Below, in pieces: positions 34,237 through 43,156 of a DNA stretch of 43,294 nucleotides (positions within the stretch are counted from its first letter, which is position 1; the number at the start of each line of letters is the position of its first letter). Both the position numbers and the translations under genes were made by a program. This DNA comes from Nitrospirota bacterium (GTDB lineage Bacteria; Nitrospirota; 9FT-COMBO-42-15; HDB-SIOI813): positions 1-43,294 of the forward strand of contig JACRGV010000006.1 of the NCBI GenBank assembly GCA_016212215.1, read 5' to 3'. A model generated the notes under the pieces. The model saw nothing but the letters and a program-made list of their open reading frames with translations, ran no database searches and was not told the DNA's origin.

Positions 34237-35601
34237 TTAATTTACGCCAAGAAACCTGTTTACTGTCTCCGATATCTCATTAACTATACTTTCAATCTTA
34301 TCCTCTCTGTCTCCTTCAACCATTATGCGTAACAAAGGTTCCGTGCCGGAATATCTGACAAGAACCCTCCCTCTTCCATCTAATTTTTTTTCAGAATCGC
34401 TTATTACACTCTTTATCTCGGGTATAGAATCGAGTGACTTTTTCTCCCTAACTCTTATGTTTACAAGTTTTTGCGGGAAGGTCTGCATACAGGATGATAA
34501 TTCTGATAGAGATTTACCGGTTTTCTTCATAATTGTCAATACCTGGAGTGCTGTTATAAGTCCGTCCCCTGTTGTGTTGTAATCAGAAAATATTAAGTGC
34601 CCCGACTGCTCACCGCCGAGATTACAATTCATGCGGAACATCTCTTCCAGAACATATCTGTCACCTACAGGTGTCCTTACAATATCTATCCCAGCCTCTC
34701 TCATCGCCACTTCAAGGCCGATATTGCTCATAACTGTTGTTACAAGGGTATTATTTTTTAGTACGCCATCCTTTTTCATCTCAATTGCACACATAGCCAT
34801 AATCTTATCACCATCCACAACCTCACCTTTTTCATCCACAAAGATAACCCTGTCTGCATCGCCGTCATGGGCAAATCCGATGTCTGCACCAGATGTAACA
34901 ACCTCCTTCTGTACTTTTTCAGGATGAAGAGACCCGCCGCCAAGATTGATATTTGTACCATCAGGTTTATTCCCGAATGTAATAATGCTTGCACCGAGTT
35001 CCTGAAGTACCGTAGGGGTAATCTTATATGAAGCACCATTGGCACAATCAATTACTGCTTTTATACCCTCAAAGTCCATGCCCTTGGGAATTGTGTTCTT
35101 GGCAAACTCAATGTAGCGTCCTTCTGCATCATCAATCCTGTAAGCCTTTCCAATAAGATTACCTGTAGGCCTTACATCCTCAATACTCCCCGAAGATATA
35201 ATTTCCTCTATCTCCTTTTCATACTCATCAGGAAGTTTAGCGCCATCTTCAGAGAAGAATTTAATCCCATTATCCTCGAATAGATTATGTGAGGCAGAAA
35301 TTACAATCCCTGCATCGCCCCTCATGCTCCTTGTAAGAAAGGCAATCGCCGGCGTAGGCATTGGACCTACCAGTAACACATCAACGCCCATAGAACATAT
35401 ACCTGCCGTAAGCGCCCCTTCAAACATATATCCGGAAAGCCGCGTATCCTTCCCGATTAATATCCTGTGGTGGCCCTTCCTGTTCTTCCTTTGCTTAAAG
35501 AAATATGCCGCTGCCCTGCCGAGTTTGAGAGACATTTCAACGGTCATCGGCTCTATGTTTGCAACGCCTCTAACCCCATCTGTACCAAAAAGCCTTTTCA
35601 T
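34237..35601 (-). CDS. glmM: Phosphoglucosamine mutase
   Basis: A 454-residue enzyme that converts glucosamine-6-phosphate to glucosamine-1-phosphate for peptidoglycan and LPS. The phosphoserine loop [15 protein letters not shown] has the active Ser at residue 104; the usual Pro after ASHN is Leu here. The metal loop is DGDADR, the sugar loop GGEQSGH, and the phosphate loop [12 protein letters not shown]. It overlaps ybbR by 4 nt (ATGA). The genes downstream are cytochrome genes, an odd change of theme. Confidence 0.96.
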   Translation of the reverse strand: MKRLFGTDGVRGVANIEPMTVEMSLKLGRAAAYFFKQRKNRKGHHRILIGKDTRLSGYMFEGALTAGICSMGVDVLLVGPMPTPAIAFLTRSMRGDAGIVISASHNLFEDNGIKFFSEDGAKLPDEYEKEIEEIISSGSIEDVRPTGNLIGKAYRIDDAEGRYIEFAKNTIPKGMDFEGIKAVIDCANGASYKITPTVLQELGASIITFGNKPDGTNINLGGGSLHPEKVQKEVVTSGADIGFAHDGDADRVIFVDEKGEVVDGDKIMAMCAIEMKKDGVLKNNTLVTTVMSNIGLEVAMREAGIDIVRTPVGDRYVLEEMFRMNCNLGGEQSGHLIFSDYNTTGDGLITALQVLTIMKKTGKSLSELSSCMQTFPQKLVNIRVREKKSLDSIPEIKSVISDSEKKLDGRGRVLVRYSGTEPLLRIMVEGDREDKIESIVNEISETVNRFLGVN

Positions 35602-36260
35602 ATCCGTTCTACCTCCACATCTATCATGATGACTTCATTTCCAATAACCCTCACATTACGCTGAGGTACATTGACCTTAATCTCTTTCGTAAAACTGTTT
35701 TTTCTACCGGATACATCAACAGATAATCCCTCTAATAAAATCAAAGATTCAAGCTCAGACTCCGGCCCCTCCACTGCAATCTCTGAAGGTTTGACATAAA
35801 CTCTTTTTATCCTGTAACCCTTTGCAGGAATCCCTGAGATTTCTACCTTCACCTTTAAATTTTTTCTTACTACATGCACCATATCTATCTTTATTATCTT
35901 AGGGTCAATCCTCACAACATCAATATTTGCAGGGATATTGATATTACTCCTGTCAAGTGTATACACTCTGGTTCCTTCCTTTCCATGTGAAAGGTCTATG
36001 CTGACATTAGTCTGTCCCATATCCAGTTCCTTTACAGCGCTCTGCCTCCCTTTTAATCTCACGTTTATATGATCATCAACCTTTCCTGAGACCATAACAT
36101 TTTCAGGGATATTTTTTAATTGAAGAGGCAGTGCATAATTAATCTCTATGGTATCCTTTGAAATAACCGGACTTATATAAAACCATATAGTAAATGCAAA
36201 GAAAAGGGATATTATCTTTAGAAACAGATTATTTGTAAGAATGCCCCTGAAAGAACCCAT
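35598..36260 (-). CDS. ybbR: YbbR-domain protein (CdaA regulator)
   Basis: A 220-residue protein with one N-terminal membrane helix (about residues 9-28) and extracytoplasmic YbbR-like repeats, seen as recurring [20 protein letters not shown] and [11 protein letters not shown] segments. In Gram-positive bacteria the homologue CdaR controls the c-di-AMP synthase CdaA. The order cdaA-ybbR-glmM is kept here, with 8 nt to cdaA and a 4-nt overlap to glmM. Confidence 0.88.
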   Translation of the reverse strand: MGSFRGILTNNLFLKIISLFFAFTIWFYISPVISKDTIEINYALPLQLKNIPENVMVSGKVDDHINVRLKGRQSAVKELDMGQTNVSIDLSHGKEGTRVYTLDRSNINIPANIDVVRIDPKIIKIDMVHVVRKNLKVKVEISGIPAKGYRIKRVYVKPSEIAVEGPESELESLILLEGLSVDVSGRKNSFTKEIKVNVPQRNVRVIGNEVIMIDVEVERI

Positions 36261-36268
36261 GCCTCCCC

Positions 36269-37141
36269 TTATTTACCCAACTCATCACCTGCCACAATCT
36301 TTTTAATACTATCTCTCATACTGACAGGAAAGATCGCCTCTATTATGCTCCAGAACGTTGTCTTCTCCTTTTTTATCCCTGTTTGAAATATATCTGTCAG
36401 GATTCGCCGCAATGAATTGGTATCCAGTTCTCTGATAATATCTCCTCCTATACAGACAGACACAGCTCCGGTCTCTTCGGAAACTACAATTGCAACAGCA
36501 TCTGTCTCTTCTGTAACGCCTATAGCCGCCCTATGCCTTGTACCAAGGGATTTGCTTATATCAGTAGCCAATGTCAGCGGAAGAAAACATCCTGCAGCCA
36601 CTATCCGGTCCCCTTTAATAATAATAGCGCCATCATGGATGGGTGAATACGGCAGGAAAATACTTGTCAGCAGTTCTCTTGTAATCTTTGCGTCCAACTG
36701 AACCCCCATCTCTATGAGATCTTTGAGTTCTGATTTCCTCTCAATTACAATAATTGCACCTATCTTTTTGTTGGCCAATGATACTGATGCCCTGATAATC
36801 TCCTCTATATTCCTTGACTCTTCCACAGCCGCGAGACGCTGGGTTAAAGGATTCTGCCCCATCTGGGCCAGTGCCTTTCGTATTTCAGGCTGAAAAAGTA
36901 TAATAAGCGTCAGTACTATATATGACCATAGACTCTGGATCAGCCATTCTACAGTGAAGAGTCCTGCCCACCGCGATACAACAAATGCAACGAAAAGAAT
37001 TACAAGCCCCATGAGCATCTGAAATGCCCGCGTACCTTTTATTAACAAAAGGAGGCGGTAGATAACAAAGGTAACTATTGTAATATCTACAATGTCCTGC
37101 CAGCGTATTTCAGTAATTATTTCTTTTAGAAAAGCAATCAT
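36269..37141 (-). CDS. cdaA: Diadenylate cyclase CdaA
   Basis: A 290-residue enzyme that makes cyclic di-AMP from two ATP. Three membrane helices occupy about residues 18-85. The catalytic DAC domain follows with DGA at 170-172 and RHR at 202-204, both intact, plus LGTRHRAAIG and VVSEETGAVSV. It lies between folP and ybbR. Envelope stress and potassium or osmotic balance are the usual targets of this signal. Confidence 0.96.
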   Translation of the reverse strand: MIAFLKEIITEIRWQDIVDITIVTFVIYRLLLLIKGTRAFQMLMGLVILFVAFVVSRWAGLFTVEWLIQSLWSYIVLTLIILFQPEIRKALAQMGQNPLTQRLAAVEESRNIEEIIRASVSLANKKIGAIIVIERKSELKDLIEMGVQLDAKITRELLTSIFLPYSPIHDGAIIIKGDRIVAAGCFLPLTLATDISKSLGTRHRAAIGVTEETDAVAIVVSEETGAVSVCIGGDIIRELDTNSLRRILTDIFQTGIKKEKTTFWSIIEAIFPVSMRDSIKKIVAGDELGK

Positions 37142-37244
37142 GTTTATTGTGATTCTCCGGAAACCCCATCCCCACCCTGCCCCTCCCCCATTCAGTGTCG
37201 GGGAGGGAATCTCTCCCTAAAATCTTACTTCTAACTTGTTGCAT
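37142..37244. repeat. folP-cdaA gap: family B repeat
   Basis: Bases 37162-37210 hold a family B copy in which the two arms are separated by CATTCAGTGTC. A short heptamer run (TTACTTC/TAACTTG) follows to about 37256, overlapping the end of folP. Confidence 0.65.
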
Positions 37245-38054
37245 CTAACTTCTAATGATTGCATCTGTCATCTTTGCTACCTGCTTCATAGCCTTGACAT
37301 CATGCACACGTATTATGTTTGCCCCTTTACTAATTGCTAATGCTGTTACTGCTGCTGTTCCATAAATCCTCTCTTGAACAGGTAAATCCAGTATCTCTCC
37401 AATAAATGACTTTCTTGATGGCCCAATAAGTACAGGACAAGAGAGGCCGTTGAACTTATCAAGATTTCTTATCAGGGAGATGTTGTCTCTCAGCCTTTTC
37501 CCAAAACCAATGCCCGGGTCTATTATTATTTTATCCCGCTTCATACCGCACTTTTCAGCATATTCTATCCGCTCTTTAAGAAAATCATAGACATCCTGAA
37601 CAATATCTTTGTAAACAGGATTTTTCTGCATATCCTGTGGCGTCCCAAGTATATGCATCAGGACAACCGGTGTATTATACTTAATTGCTGAATTAATCAT
37701 GTTATGGTCAAATCTGAGTGCACTCACATCATTAATAATTGATGCACCCGCTTGAATTGCAAGTTCTGCAACCCTTGACTTGTAAGTGTCTATTGATATT
37801 GGAATTTTAACACGGGCAGATAAACCCTTTATTACAGGAATTACCCTTTTAATCTCATCTTCAACAGGTACAGGGTAAGAGCCGGGGCGGGTTGATTCTC
37901 CGCCGATATCTAATATGTCAGCCCCCTCGGATTCGAGTTTCAGGCCATATTCTATTGCCCTGTCAGGATCAAAAAAAAGACCGCCGTCTGAGAAAGAATC
38001 CGGGGTAACATTAATTATCCCCATTAAATAGGTTCTATCTTTATAAGCGGTCAA
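37245..38054 (-). CDS. folP: Dihydropteroate synthase
   Basis: A 269-residue TIM-barrel enzyme of folate synthesis that joins pterin pyrophosphate and p-aminobenzoate. Signatures: GIINVTPDSFSDGG at the N-terminus, DIGGESTRPGS, ISIDTYKS, and IIDPGIGFGKR, with SRKSFI near the C-terminus. It lies 22 nt after ftsH. Confidence 0.96.
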   Translation of the reverse strand: MTAYKDRTYLMGIINVTPDSFSDGGLFFDPDRAIEYGLKLESEGADILDIGGESTRPGSYPVPVEDEIKRVIPVIKGLSARVKIPISIDTYKSRVAELAIQAGASIINDVSALRFDHNMINSAIKYNTPVVLMHILGTPQDMQKNPVYKDIVQDVYDFLKERIEYAEKCGMKRDKIIIDPGIGFGKRLRDNISLIRNLDKFNGLSCPVLIGPSRKSFIGEILDLPVQERIYGTAAVTALAISKGANIIRVHDVKAMKQVAKMTDAIIRS

Positions 38055-38076
38055 TTTGTAATTGCGTTGTTCTAAT

Positions 38077-39876
38077 TTATGCGGCCGCAGTTGTTGTGCG
38101 AATTATCTCATCAATCTCCGGACCATCAAGGGTTTCCTGTTCCAATAATGCCTCTGACAGTGCCTTCAGAGTATTAATATTATCTTTTAAGAGCTTCTTT
38201 GTTCTTTCATAATTTTCCATTACAAGGCGTTTTACTTCCTCATCAATCATTATTGCAGTATGTTCACTATAATCCCTGTGCTGGCTGATCTCCCTTCCGA
38301 GGAATATCTCTTCCTGTTTCTTCCCAAAGGTGAGCGGCCCAAGCCTCTCACTCATACCCCATTCACATACCATCTTGCGTGCCATCTCTGTTGCCCTCTC
38401 GATGTCATTGCCCGCGCCTGTGGTCATGTGGTTTAACATCAGTTCCTCAGCAATGCGGCCGCCAAGCAGTATAGCGATATTTGTATACAGAAAATCCTTT
38501 GAATAGGTATATTTCTCATCAGTCGGCAGTTGTTGTGTTATACCGAGTGCCCTGCCTCTCGGAATAATAGACACCTTGTGTATCGGGTCAGTTCCTGGAA
38601 GGAGCTTTGCCACAAGGGTATGGCCTGCCTCGTGAAATGCAGTATTCTTTTTTTCATTCTCACTTATAAGCAGGCTCTTCCTCTCGACACCCATTAACAC
38701 CTTATCTTTTGCCGCCTCAAAATCATCCATCTCAACGAGTTTCTTGTTTGTCCTTGCAGCAGAAAGGGCTGCCTCATTAACAAGGTTCGCAAGTTCTGCA
38801 CCCGAAAATCCCGGCGTTCCTCTTGCAATAGTCTCAAGATTAACATCATTTGAGATAGGAATCTTTTTTGTATGTACCTTCAGGATACCGATCCTTCCTC
38901 TCACATCCGGTCTTCCAACCACTATCTGACGGTCAAATCTCCCCGGTCTTAAAAGCGCAGGGTCAAGTACATCAGGCCTGTTTGTGGCAGCAATAAGTAT
39001 TACCCCCTCATTTGTCTCAAACCCGTCCATCTCAACAAGCAACTGGTTAAGGGTCTGCTCACGCTCGTCATGACCGCCGCCAAGACCGGCGCCCCTGAGC
39101 CGCCCTACTGCATCTATTTCATCAATGAAAATTATGCAGGGTGCATGTTTCTTACCCTGCTCAAACAAATCCCTTACCCGCGATGCACCGACACCGACAA
39201 ACATCTCAACAAAATCAGAGCCGCTGATGCTGAAAAAGGGTACATTCGCCTCGCCTGCTATTGCCTTAGCAAGGAGTGTCTTACCTGTACCGGGAGGCCC
39301 TACAATCAGTACACCTTTAGGTATCCTGCCGCCGAGCTTCTGGAACTTTGGAGGGTCTTTAAGGAACTCAATAACCTCCTGCACCTCATCCTTTGCCTCA
39401 TCAACACCGGCCACATCCGCAAACGTTACCTTCTTCCGGTCTTCAGTCAGGAGTCTCGCACGGCTTTTACCGAAAGAAAGCGCACGGTTTCCCCCCATCT
39501 GGGTCTGCCGCATAAAGAATATCCATACCCCGACAAGAAGGAGAATCGGCCCCCATGAGAATAAGAATGCGATATACCATGGTGTCTCGTCAGGCGGTTT
39601 AACAGTTATCTTGACACCCTTGTCTCTCAGGCTGGTTACAAGGTTCGGATAATCCATCGTATAAGTGCTGAACTGGGCACCGTCCTTCATCGTGCCGCTT
39701 ATCTGGTTCTGCTTAATAACGACCTCTGTTACCTGCCCCTGCTCAACCCTGTTAAGAAAATCACTGAAAACTATCTCTTTTGAAGGTCCAGTGGTGTGCT
39801 GAGAAAGATAATAAAGCAGGATCATTACACCGCCTATAACGATCCATAACCCTAGATTTTTATAAAAAGAATTCAT
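38077..39876 (-). CDS. ftsH: ATP-dependent membrane metalloprotease FtsH
   Basis: A 599-residue AAA+ protease that extracts and degrades membrane and regulatory proteins. Two membrane helices lie at about residues 8-25 and 100-121, with an extracytoplasmic domain between. Walker A is GPPGTGKT (193-200), Walker B IIFIDEID (248-255), then the second region of homology (RPGRFDRQI). The zinc site is HEAGH (415-419). It is complete. It heads the ftsH-folP-cdaA-ybbR-glmM block. Confidence 0.97.
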   Translation of the reverse strand: MNSFYKNLGLWIVIGGVMILLYYLSQHTTGPSKEIVFSDFLNRVEQGQVTEVVIKQNQISGTMKDGAQFSTYTMDYPNLVTSLRDKGVKITVKPPDETPWYIAFLFSWGPILLLVGVWIFFMRQTQMGGNRALSFGKSRARLLTEDRKKVTFADVAGVDEAKDEVQEVIEFLKDPPKFQKLGGRIPKGVLIVGPPGTGKTLLAKAIAGEANVPFFSISGSDFVEMFVGVGASRVRDLFEQGKKHAPCIIFIDEIDAVGRLRGAGLGGGHDEREQTLNQLLVEMDGFETNEGVILIAATNRPDVLDPALLRPGRFDRQIVVGRPDVRGRIGILKVHTKKIPISNDVNLETIARGTPGFSGAELANLVNEAALSAARTNKKLVEMDDFEAAKDKVLMGVERKSLLISENEKKNTAFHEAGHTLVAKLLPGTDPIHKVSIIPRGRALGITQQLPTDEKYTYSKDFLYTNIAILLGGRIAEELMLNHMTTGAGNDIERATEMARKMVCEWGMSERLGPLTFGKKQEEIFLGREISQHRDYSEHTAIMIDEEVKRLVMENYERTKKLLKDNINTLKALSEALLEQETLDGPEIDEIIRTTTAAA

Positions 39877-39929
39877 TGTCTATATTATGTCTCCGGTTTA
39901 ATGTTATCAGGTTAGATTTGTTAAAAGGT

Positions 39930-39959
39930 ATAATAACACAATTTATTTCATAATTACAA
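39930..39959 (-). promoter_or_regulatory. Candidate promoter of ftsH
   Basis: On the minus strand TTGTAA (39959-39954), an 18-bp spacer and TATTAT (39935-39930) lie about 55 nt before the ftsH start, in a 129-bp repeat-free gap. Confidence 0.45.
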
Positions 39960-40005
39960 TATAATGTAACAAGAACCTTTGAGGAAGTTACAAGTTCAAA
40001 ACAAA

Positions 40006-40530
40006 TCAGACTTTCTGTGCAACAAGTCCGGCCTTGTAAGTCCCTTTTGAGTCCTGTCCTTCATGGTAATAAAGGATGCGGAAGTCAGGGAAGAGTCTTA
40101 AAAGCTCGTTATGTTCAAAGCAATACTCCCTTCTTCGGGGATGACCTGTTTTGATGTGCTGGTCAATCAGGAAGGTTTCATAAATAATCATTCCCTGCGG
40201 CTTGAGGGCATCTTTTATCCGTGAAAAAAGATTTCTCTGGAGGTAGTAAAAGCATATAACCAAATCATAAGCAGATTTTTCTATCTTGTATGACTCAAGG
40301 TCTTCTAAATCCACACACCTTGCGTCAATCTGAACGCCTGCTGTCTTTGCATCATCCTTACATATCTTTATGGATTCTTCATCCCTTTCAAGTCCTGTCA
40401 CCTCAAAGCCGTGTGATGCAAGGAATATTGTATTCCTCCCTTTTCCCATTGCCACGTCCAGAGCCTTCCCCATCGGGAGAATCGGCAGAAAATCTTTTAA
40501 TAGCTTTGCAGGCTCCTGTAATGAGTTCAT
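40006..40530 (-). CDS. Class I SAM-dependent methyltransferase
   Basis: A 174-residue protein with the Rossmann SAM-binding motif ALDVAMGKGRNTIFLASHG, an acidic end of strand 2 (TGLERDEES), and a motif like YDLVICFYYLQRNLF. It resembles TehB-like and other small methyltransferases; the substrate is unknown. The gene is in the same direction as prmA, with repeats between them. It is 129 nt upstream of ftsH, which has its own promoter. Confidence 0.8.
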   Translation of the reverse strand: MNSLQEPAKLLKDFLPILPMGKALDVAMGKGRNTIFLASHGFEVTGLERDEESIKICKDDAKTAGVQIDARCVDLEDLESYKIEKSAYDLVICFYYLQRNLFSRIKDALKPQGMIIYETFLIDQHIKTGHPRRREYCFEHNELLRLFPDFRILYYHEGQDSKGTYKAGLVAQKV

Positions 40531-40668
40531 TTGAAAATCAACCCCATCCCCACCCTACCCCTCCCCTTGAAGGGGAGGGAATCAACGTAGCCCCCTCTCC
40601 CTCAGGGAGAGGGTTAGGGTGAGGGTGGGGTTTTCATCCCCCTTTGTGAGCGCCCCGCTCATGAGTGT
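40531..40668. repeat. Family B repeats with a family A end
   Basis: Bases 40540-40631 hold two GC-rich blocks that are complementary overall: CCATCCCCACCCTACCCC near the left and GAGGGTTAGGGTGAGGGTGG near the right. A TTGTGAGCGCCCCGCTCATG fragment like the end of family A follows at about 40645-40665. There is no gene. Confidence 0.7.
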
Positions 40669-41547
40669 TCATCTTAATCTCCCTTCAATGAGCATCCAGC
40701 TTTCCTTGTTGATACACTTTATAATATCAAACCATGGCTCATAAGCCTTTTTTACCTCATCCGCCTGTTCATCCAGGATGCCGGAAAGTATGACTGTACC
40801 TCCCTTATGTACCATACCCGCAAATGTGTGCGCAAGTGTTATCAGCGGGGTTGCAAGGATATTCGCAATTATTAAATCTACCTTTAATCCGTTTATTGAT
40901 TCCGGTGTTGTCGTAACTATTCGTGGGCCGCACATATTCTTCTTTATGTTTTCTCCTGTTACAATAATGGCCTGCGGGTCATTATCCACTGCCCATACCC
41001 TCCCTGCACCCGATTTTTCCATTGCAATCGCAAGTATCCCTGAACCACAGCCGTAATCAATAACATCCAGCCCAAGAACATTTGCCCCGGCTATCCATTC
41101 AAGACATAATGCCGTTGTAGGATGTGTTCCAGTACCAAATGCCTGACAGGGATTGATTAATATGTTGATAGCAGAAGGCTCAGGAGGGGTATACCATTCA
41201 GGAACAATCCACATTCTATCTCCAACCTTAATGGGCTTGAAGTTCTCCATCCATGTAGTAGTCCAGTCACGATCTTCTATCTGCTCAATATGAAGATCAG
41301 GTATTGAGTTAATATCAATGACGGAATAGATGAAATCTTTAACAGACTCTATGTCTGTATTTTCATCAAACAGACCGGTAATTCTGACATGCTCCCATAT
41401 AATATCTTCGTTTGATGATTGAAAAAGCATTGTCTGATTATCTGCATTTGAAATGGACACAGACAATGCACCTGCCTCTGTAAGGGTATTCTCAATAAGA
41501 TTAAGGTTATCTCTCTGAGAATTGATTGAAACTTGAAACCATCTCAT
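40669..41547 (-). CDS. prmA: Ribosomal protein L11 methyltransferase
   Basis: A 292-residue enzyme that trimethylates L11. It has the N-terminal substrate-recognition domain (MRWFQVSINSQ, SVSISNADNQT) and the SAM domain with FGTGTHPTT, IDYGCGSGILAIA, VWAVDNDPQA and DLIIANILATPL. I prefer the ATG at 41547. A TTG at 41562, overlapping the upstream small gene's stop, would add five residues. Confidence 0.94.
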   Translation of the reverse strand: MRWFQVSINSQRDNLNLIENTLTEAGALSVSISNADNQTMLFQSSNEDIIWEHVRITGLFDENTDIESVKDFIYSVIDINSIPDLHIEQIEDRDWTTTWMENFKPIKVGDRMWIVPEWYTPPEPSAINILINPCQAFGTGTHPTTALCLEWIAGANVLGLDVIDYGCGSGILAIAMEKSGAGRVWAVDNDPQAIIVTGENIKKNMCGPRIVTTTPESINGLKVDLIIANILATPLITLAHTFAGMVHKGGTVILSGILDEQADEVKKAYEPWFDIIKCINKESWMLIEGRLR

Positions 41548-41558
41548 GCGGATTTCTT

Positions 41559-41729
41559 TCAAGCGGCCTTTTTATCAATATGATGTTCAGGTTCTTTATG
41601 AAGCAATTCCTCTGGGAGGTCGCAGCAGTGAGGTTTATGACTACCGTGATAAACGGAATCCTTTTCAAGGTCACCTTTAATCTTTTTAATCCCCTGTTTC
41701 ATCCTTTCCACTAATGATACTACATTCAT
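41559..41729 (-). CDS. 56-residue Cys/His-rich small protein
   Basis: A short gene easily missed. ATG at 41729 has an ideal AGGAGGTGAT ribosome-binding site 5 nt upstream. The protein is 56 residues: a basic amphipathic N-terminal helix (VERMKQGIKKIKGDL) and then HGSHKPHCCDLPEELLHKEPEHH, with a Cys pair and six His in the last half. That pattern suggests metal binding. The stop is 11 nt before the prmA ATG, so it is probably the first gene of the prmA operon. I do not recognise the family. Confidence 0.7.
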   Translation of the reverse strand: MNVVSLVERMKQGIKKIKGDLEKDSVYHGSHKPHCCDLPEELLHKEPEHHIDKKAA

Positions 41730-41908
41730 TGTTATCACCTCCTAATTTGGAAGAATCCTGTTGGTATCTTTAAATTACTCCTCAGATTTGCAAAAATCAA
41801 GGTATCACAGGTATCCTGTCTCCTCAACAGATGTCCTGAATGAATTTGAACGAGGAATAAAAGACCTTGAAGAGAGGTTTTGTACTATGACTTATTACAC
41901 TTTCAGAA
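41730..41908. other. Gap upstream of the small Cys/His gene
   Basis: Besides the ribosome-binding site, the gap has a plus-strand open stretch ending at 41916 that reads RYPVSSTDVLNEFERGIKDL. It has a protein-like look but no start codon I can support. No repeat or clear promoter is visible. Confidence 0.3.
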
Positions 41909-42076
41909 TTACTTAATAATTTTTTTTTGCCTTGGGGCAGGTGAGCCGTATAACATACCTTCAACACTAATGTCTTCATCAACGTCAGGCCAATGTATTC
42001 CCTGACCATCTCCAATGATTTCATAATTAAGCCGCTGCTTTGGTGTTGCCTCAGAGAGCCGCCATGACCGTCCCCT
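41909..42076 (-). pseudogene. DUF2442 remnant
   Basis: A 55-codon stretch in one minus-strand frame reads SWRLSEATPKQRLNYEIIGD and then GQGIHWPDVDEDISVEGML, the well-kept C-terminal signature of DUF2442 proteins. The 5' half, which should carry the DGR and PLSWYP part, is shortened, and an in-frame TAA lies at 42079. DUF2442 genes are often paired with DUF4160 genes in toxin-antitoxin-like loci; no partner is left here. Confidence 0.65.
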
Positions 42077-42139
42077 TTAGATTTTCCCAACCATATCTTT
42101 ATATTGCTTCCATTGCCATACCTGTAGTATATTGTACCT

Positions 42140-42434
42140 ATGAAGAAAACCAGCTTTGAATGGGATTAAGAGAAGGATAAGAAAAACCAGGCAAAGCACG
42201 GGGTTTCTTTTTCATTGGCACAACATGCGTTTCTTGATCCTAAACGTATTATTGCAGAAGACGTTAATCATAACACAAATGAAGAACGATATTATTGCAT
42301 TGGCCGTGTTGATGCCGGAATAATAACCGTGAGGTTTACATACAGAGGCAGTGTTATGTCGTATCTATGGCGCAGGATATTGGAGAAAAGTGAGGAAGCT
42401 ATATGAAAAGCAAAATAAAATACAAAGAAGAACC
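42140..42434 (+). pseudogene. BrnT-type toxin gene, nonsense and frameshift
   Basis: From the ATG at 42140 the frame reads MKKTSFEWD, then TAA at 42167-42169 where the family has Glu (GAA to TAA). It continues EKDKKNQAKHGVSFSLAQHA to ITVRFTYRGSV, and after about 42358 shifts by one base into RIYGAGYWRKVRKLYEKQNK. All BrnT landmarks are there (KHGVSF, DP, EER, VRFTYR), so this was a BrnT ribonuclease toxin. The last part overlaps the antitoxin start. A product from an internal ATG would lack the N-terminus and be frameshifted at the end. Confidence 0.8.
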
Positions 42435-42642
42435 AATGGGTGAGTTGAAAGTTATTGAGGATTTCCTTCCACCTCCGGATCAACTGGTGTTGAAAGAGGA
42501 GAATGTTAAGGTAACAATAGCCTTGAAAAAATCGAGTATTGATTTTTTCAAGGATGAGGCAAAAAAACAGCGTACCTCGTATCAAAAAATGATTAGACAG
42601 GTGATAGACTGGTATGCTTCACATTATAAGAAAACAGCCTGA
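42403..42642 (+). CDS. BrnA-type antitoxin
   Basis: A 79-residue protein with an N-terminal toxin-binding segment (KYKEEPMGELKVIEDFLPPPDQL) and a ribbon-helix-helix DNA-binding domain (VKVTIALKKSSIDFFKDEAKKQRTSYQKMIRQVIDWYA). This pattern is typical of antitoxins paired with BrnT. Its frame is fully open although the toxin gene is broken. It overlaps the 3' end of the toxin gene, as in intact pairs. Confidence 0.8.
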   Translation: MKSKIKYKEEPMGELKVIEDFLPPPDQLVLKEENVKVTIALKKSSIDFFKDEAKKQRTSYQKMIRQVIDWYASHYKKTA

Positions 42643-42708
42643 CATTATTACCTTTTGAAGTGATTCAACATAGAAGTTTTTATTCCTGTTGTCATTCCCG
42701 CAGTGTTT

Positions 42709-42930
42709 CATCCGAAAATCTCTTCCGGCGGGGTAAGAAAACCCCGCCTATCCATTTCTACGAGGATAGGCGGGACATTCTTGTCCCGCTGATTTTCATG
42801 TCCCTTTGTGAGCGCCCCGCTCATGACAGTTCATCCGAAAATCTCCATAGCTCACCCTCCCCCTACCCCCCTCCCGTCAAGGGAGGGGGAATAATATAAG
42901 AACCCTACCCCCTCAAGGGAGATAGATTAT
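42709..42930. repeat. Family A (copy 5) joined to family B
   Basis: Family A at 42709-42845 has hairpin 1 (GGCGGGGTA/ACCCCGCC), hairpin 2 (GCGGGAC/GTCCCGC) and a GAGCGCCCCGCTC hairpin. TTCATCCGAAAATCTC occurs at both its start (42709) and its end (42833), so the unit is framed by direct repeats. Family B follows at 42850-42928. Confidence 0.8.
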
Positions 42931-42942
42931 AATAGCACTCTT

Positions 42943-43155
42943 CTATTTCCTCACCTCATATCCAATGGTCTTTTCAGCCCATGACACCGGGTCAAGCACT
43001 GACAGCTCTTTCATTAAATCAGATATTGTAGGGTTTTGTATATCTGTATCAGTTAAGAAATGTTTCGCTTCTTTTGTTGCTATTATCAGGACAGACTCTA
43101 TCCCTTCATTCAGCCCTTTTGGTGTCATTACCCTGAGCTTTAAACCGTGTTCTCT
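42943..43155 (-). pseudogene. C-terminal gene fragment cut by a mobile element
   Basis: The open frame reads LREHGLKLRVMTPKGLNEGI and then ESVLIIATKEAKHFL to the end IGYEVRK. It runs upstream without a start until it meets the element boundary near 43157. It is not recognised with confidence; the RVMTPKG...IIAT...WAEKTIGYEV layout is reminiscent of the C-terminal part of DUF4384-type domains. The N-terminal part is missing, so it is a fragment, although the internal ATG at 43128 could start a 61-residue product. Confidence 0.5.
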
Positions 43156-43156
43156 A

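Noticed and set aside
41824-42090. Minus-strand frame of 88 residues with an ATG
   Set aside because: A different frame of the same strand carries the DUF2442 signature, so this is a shadow of the remnant.
42660-42899. Plus-strand frame of 79 residues
   Set aside because: Mostly family A and B repeat sequence.
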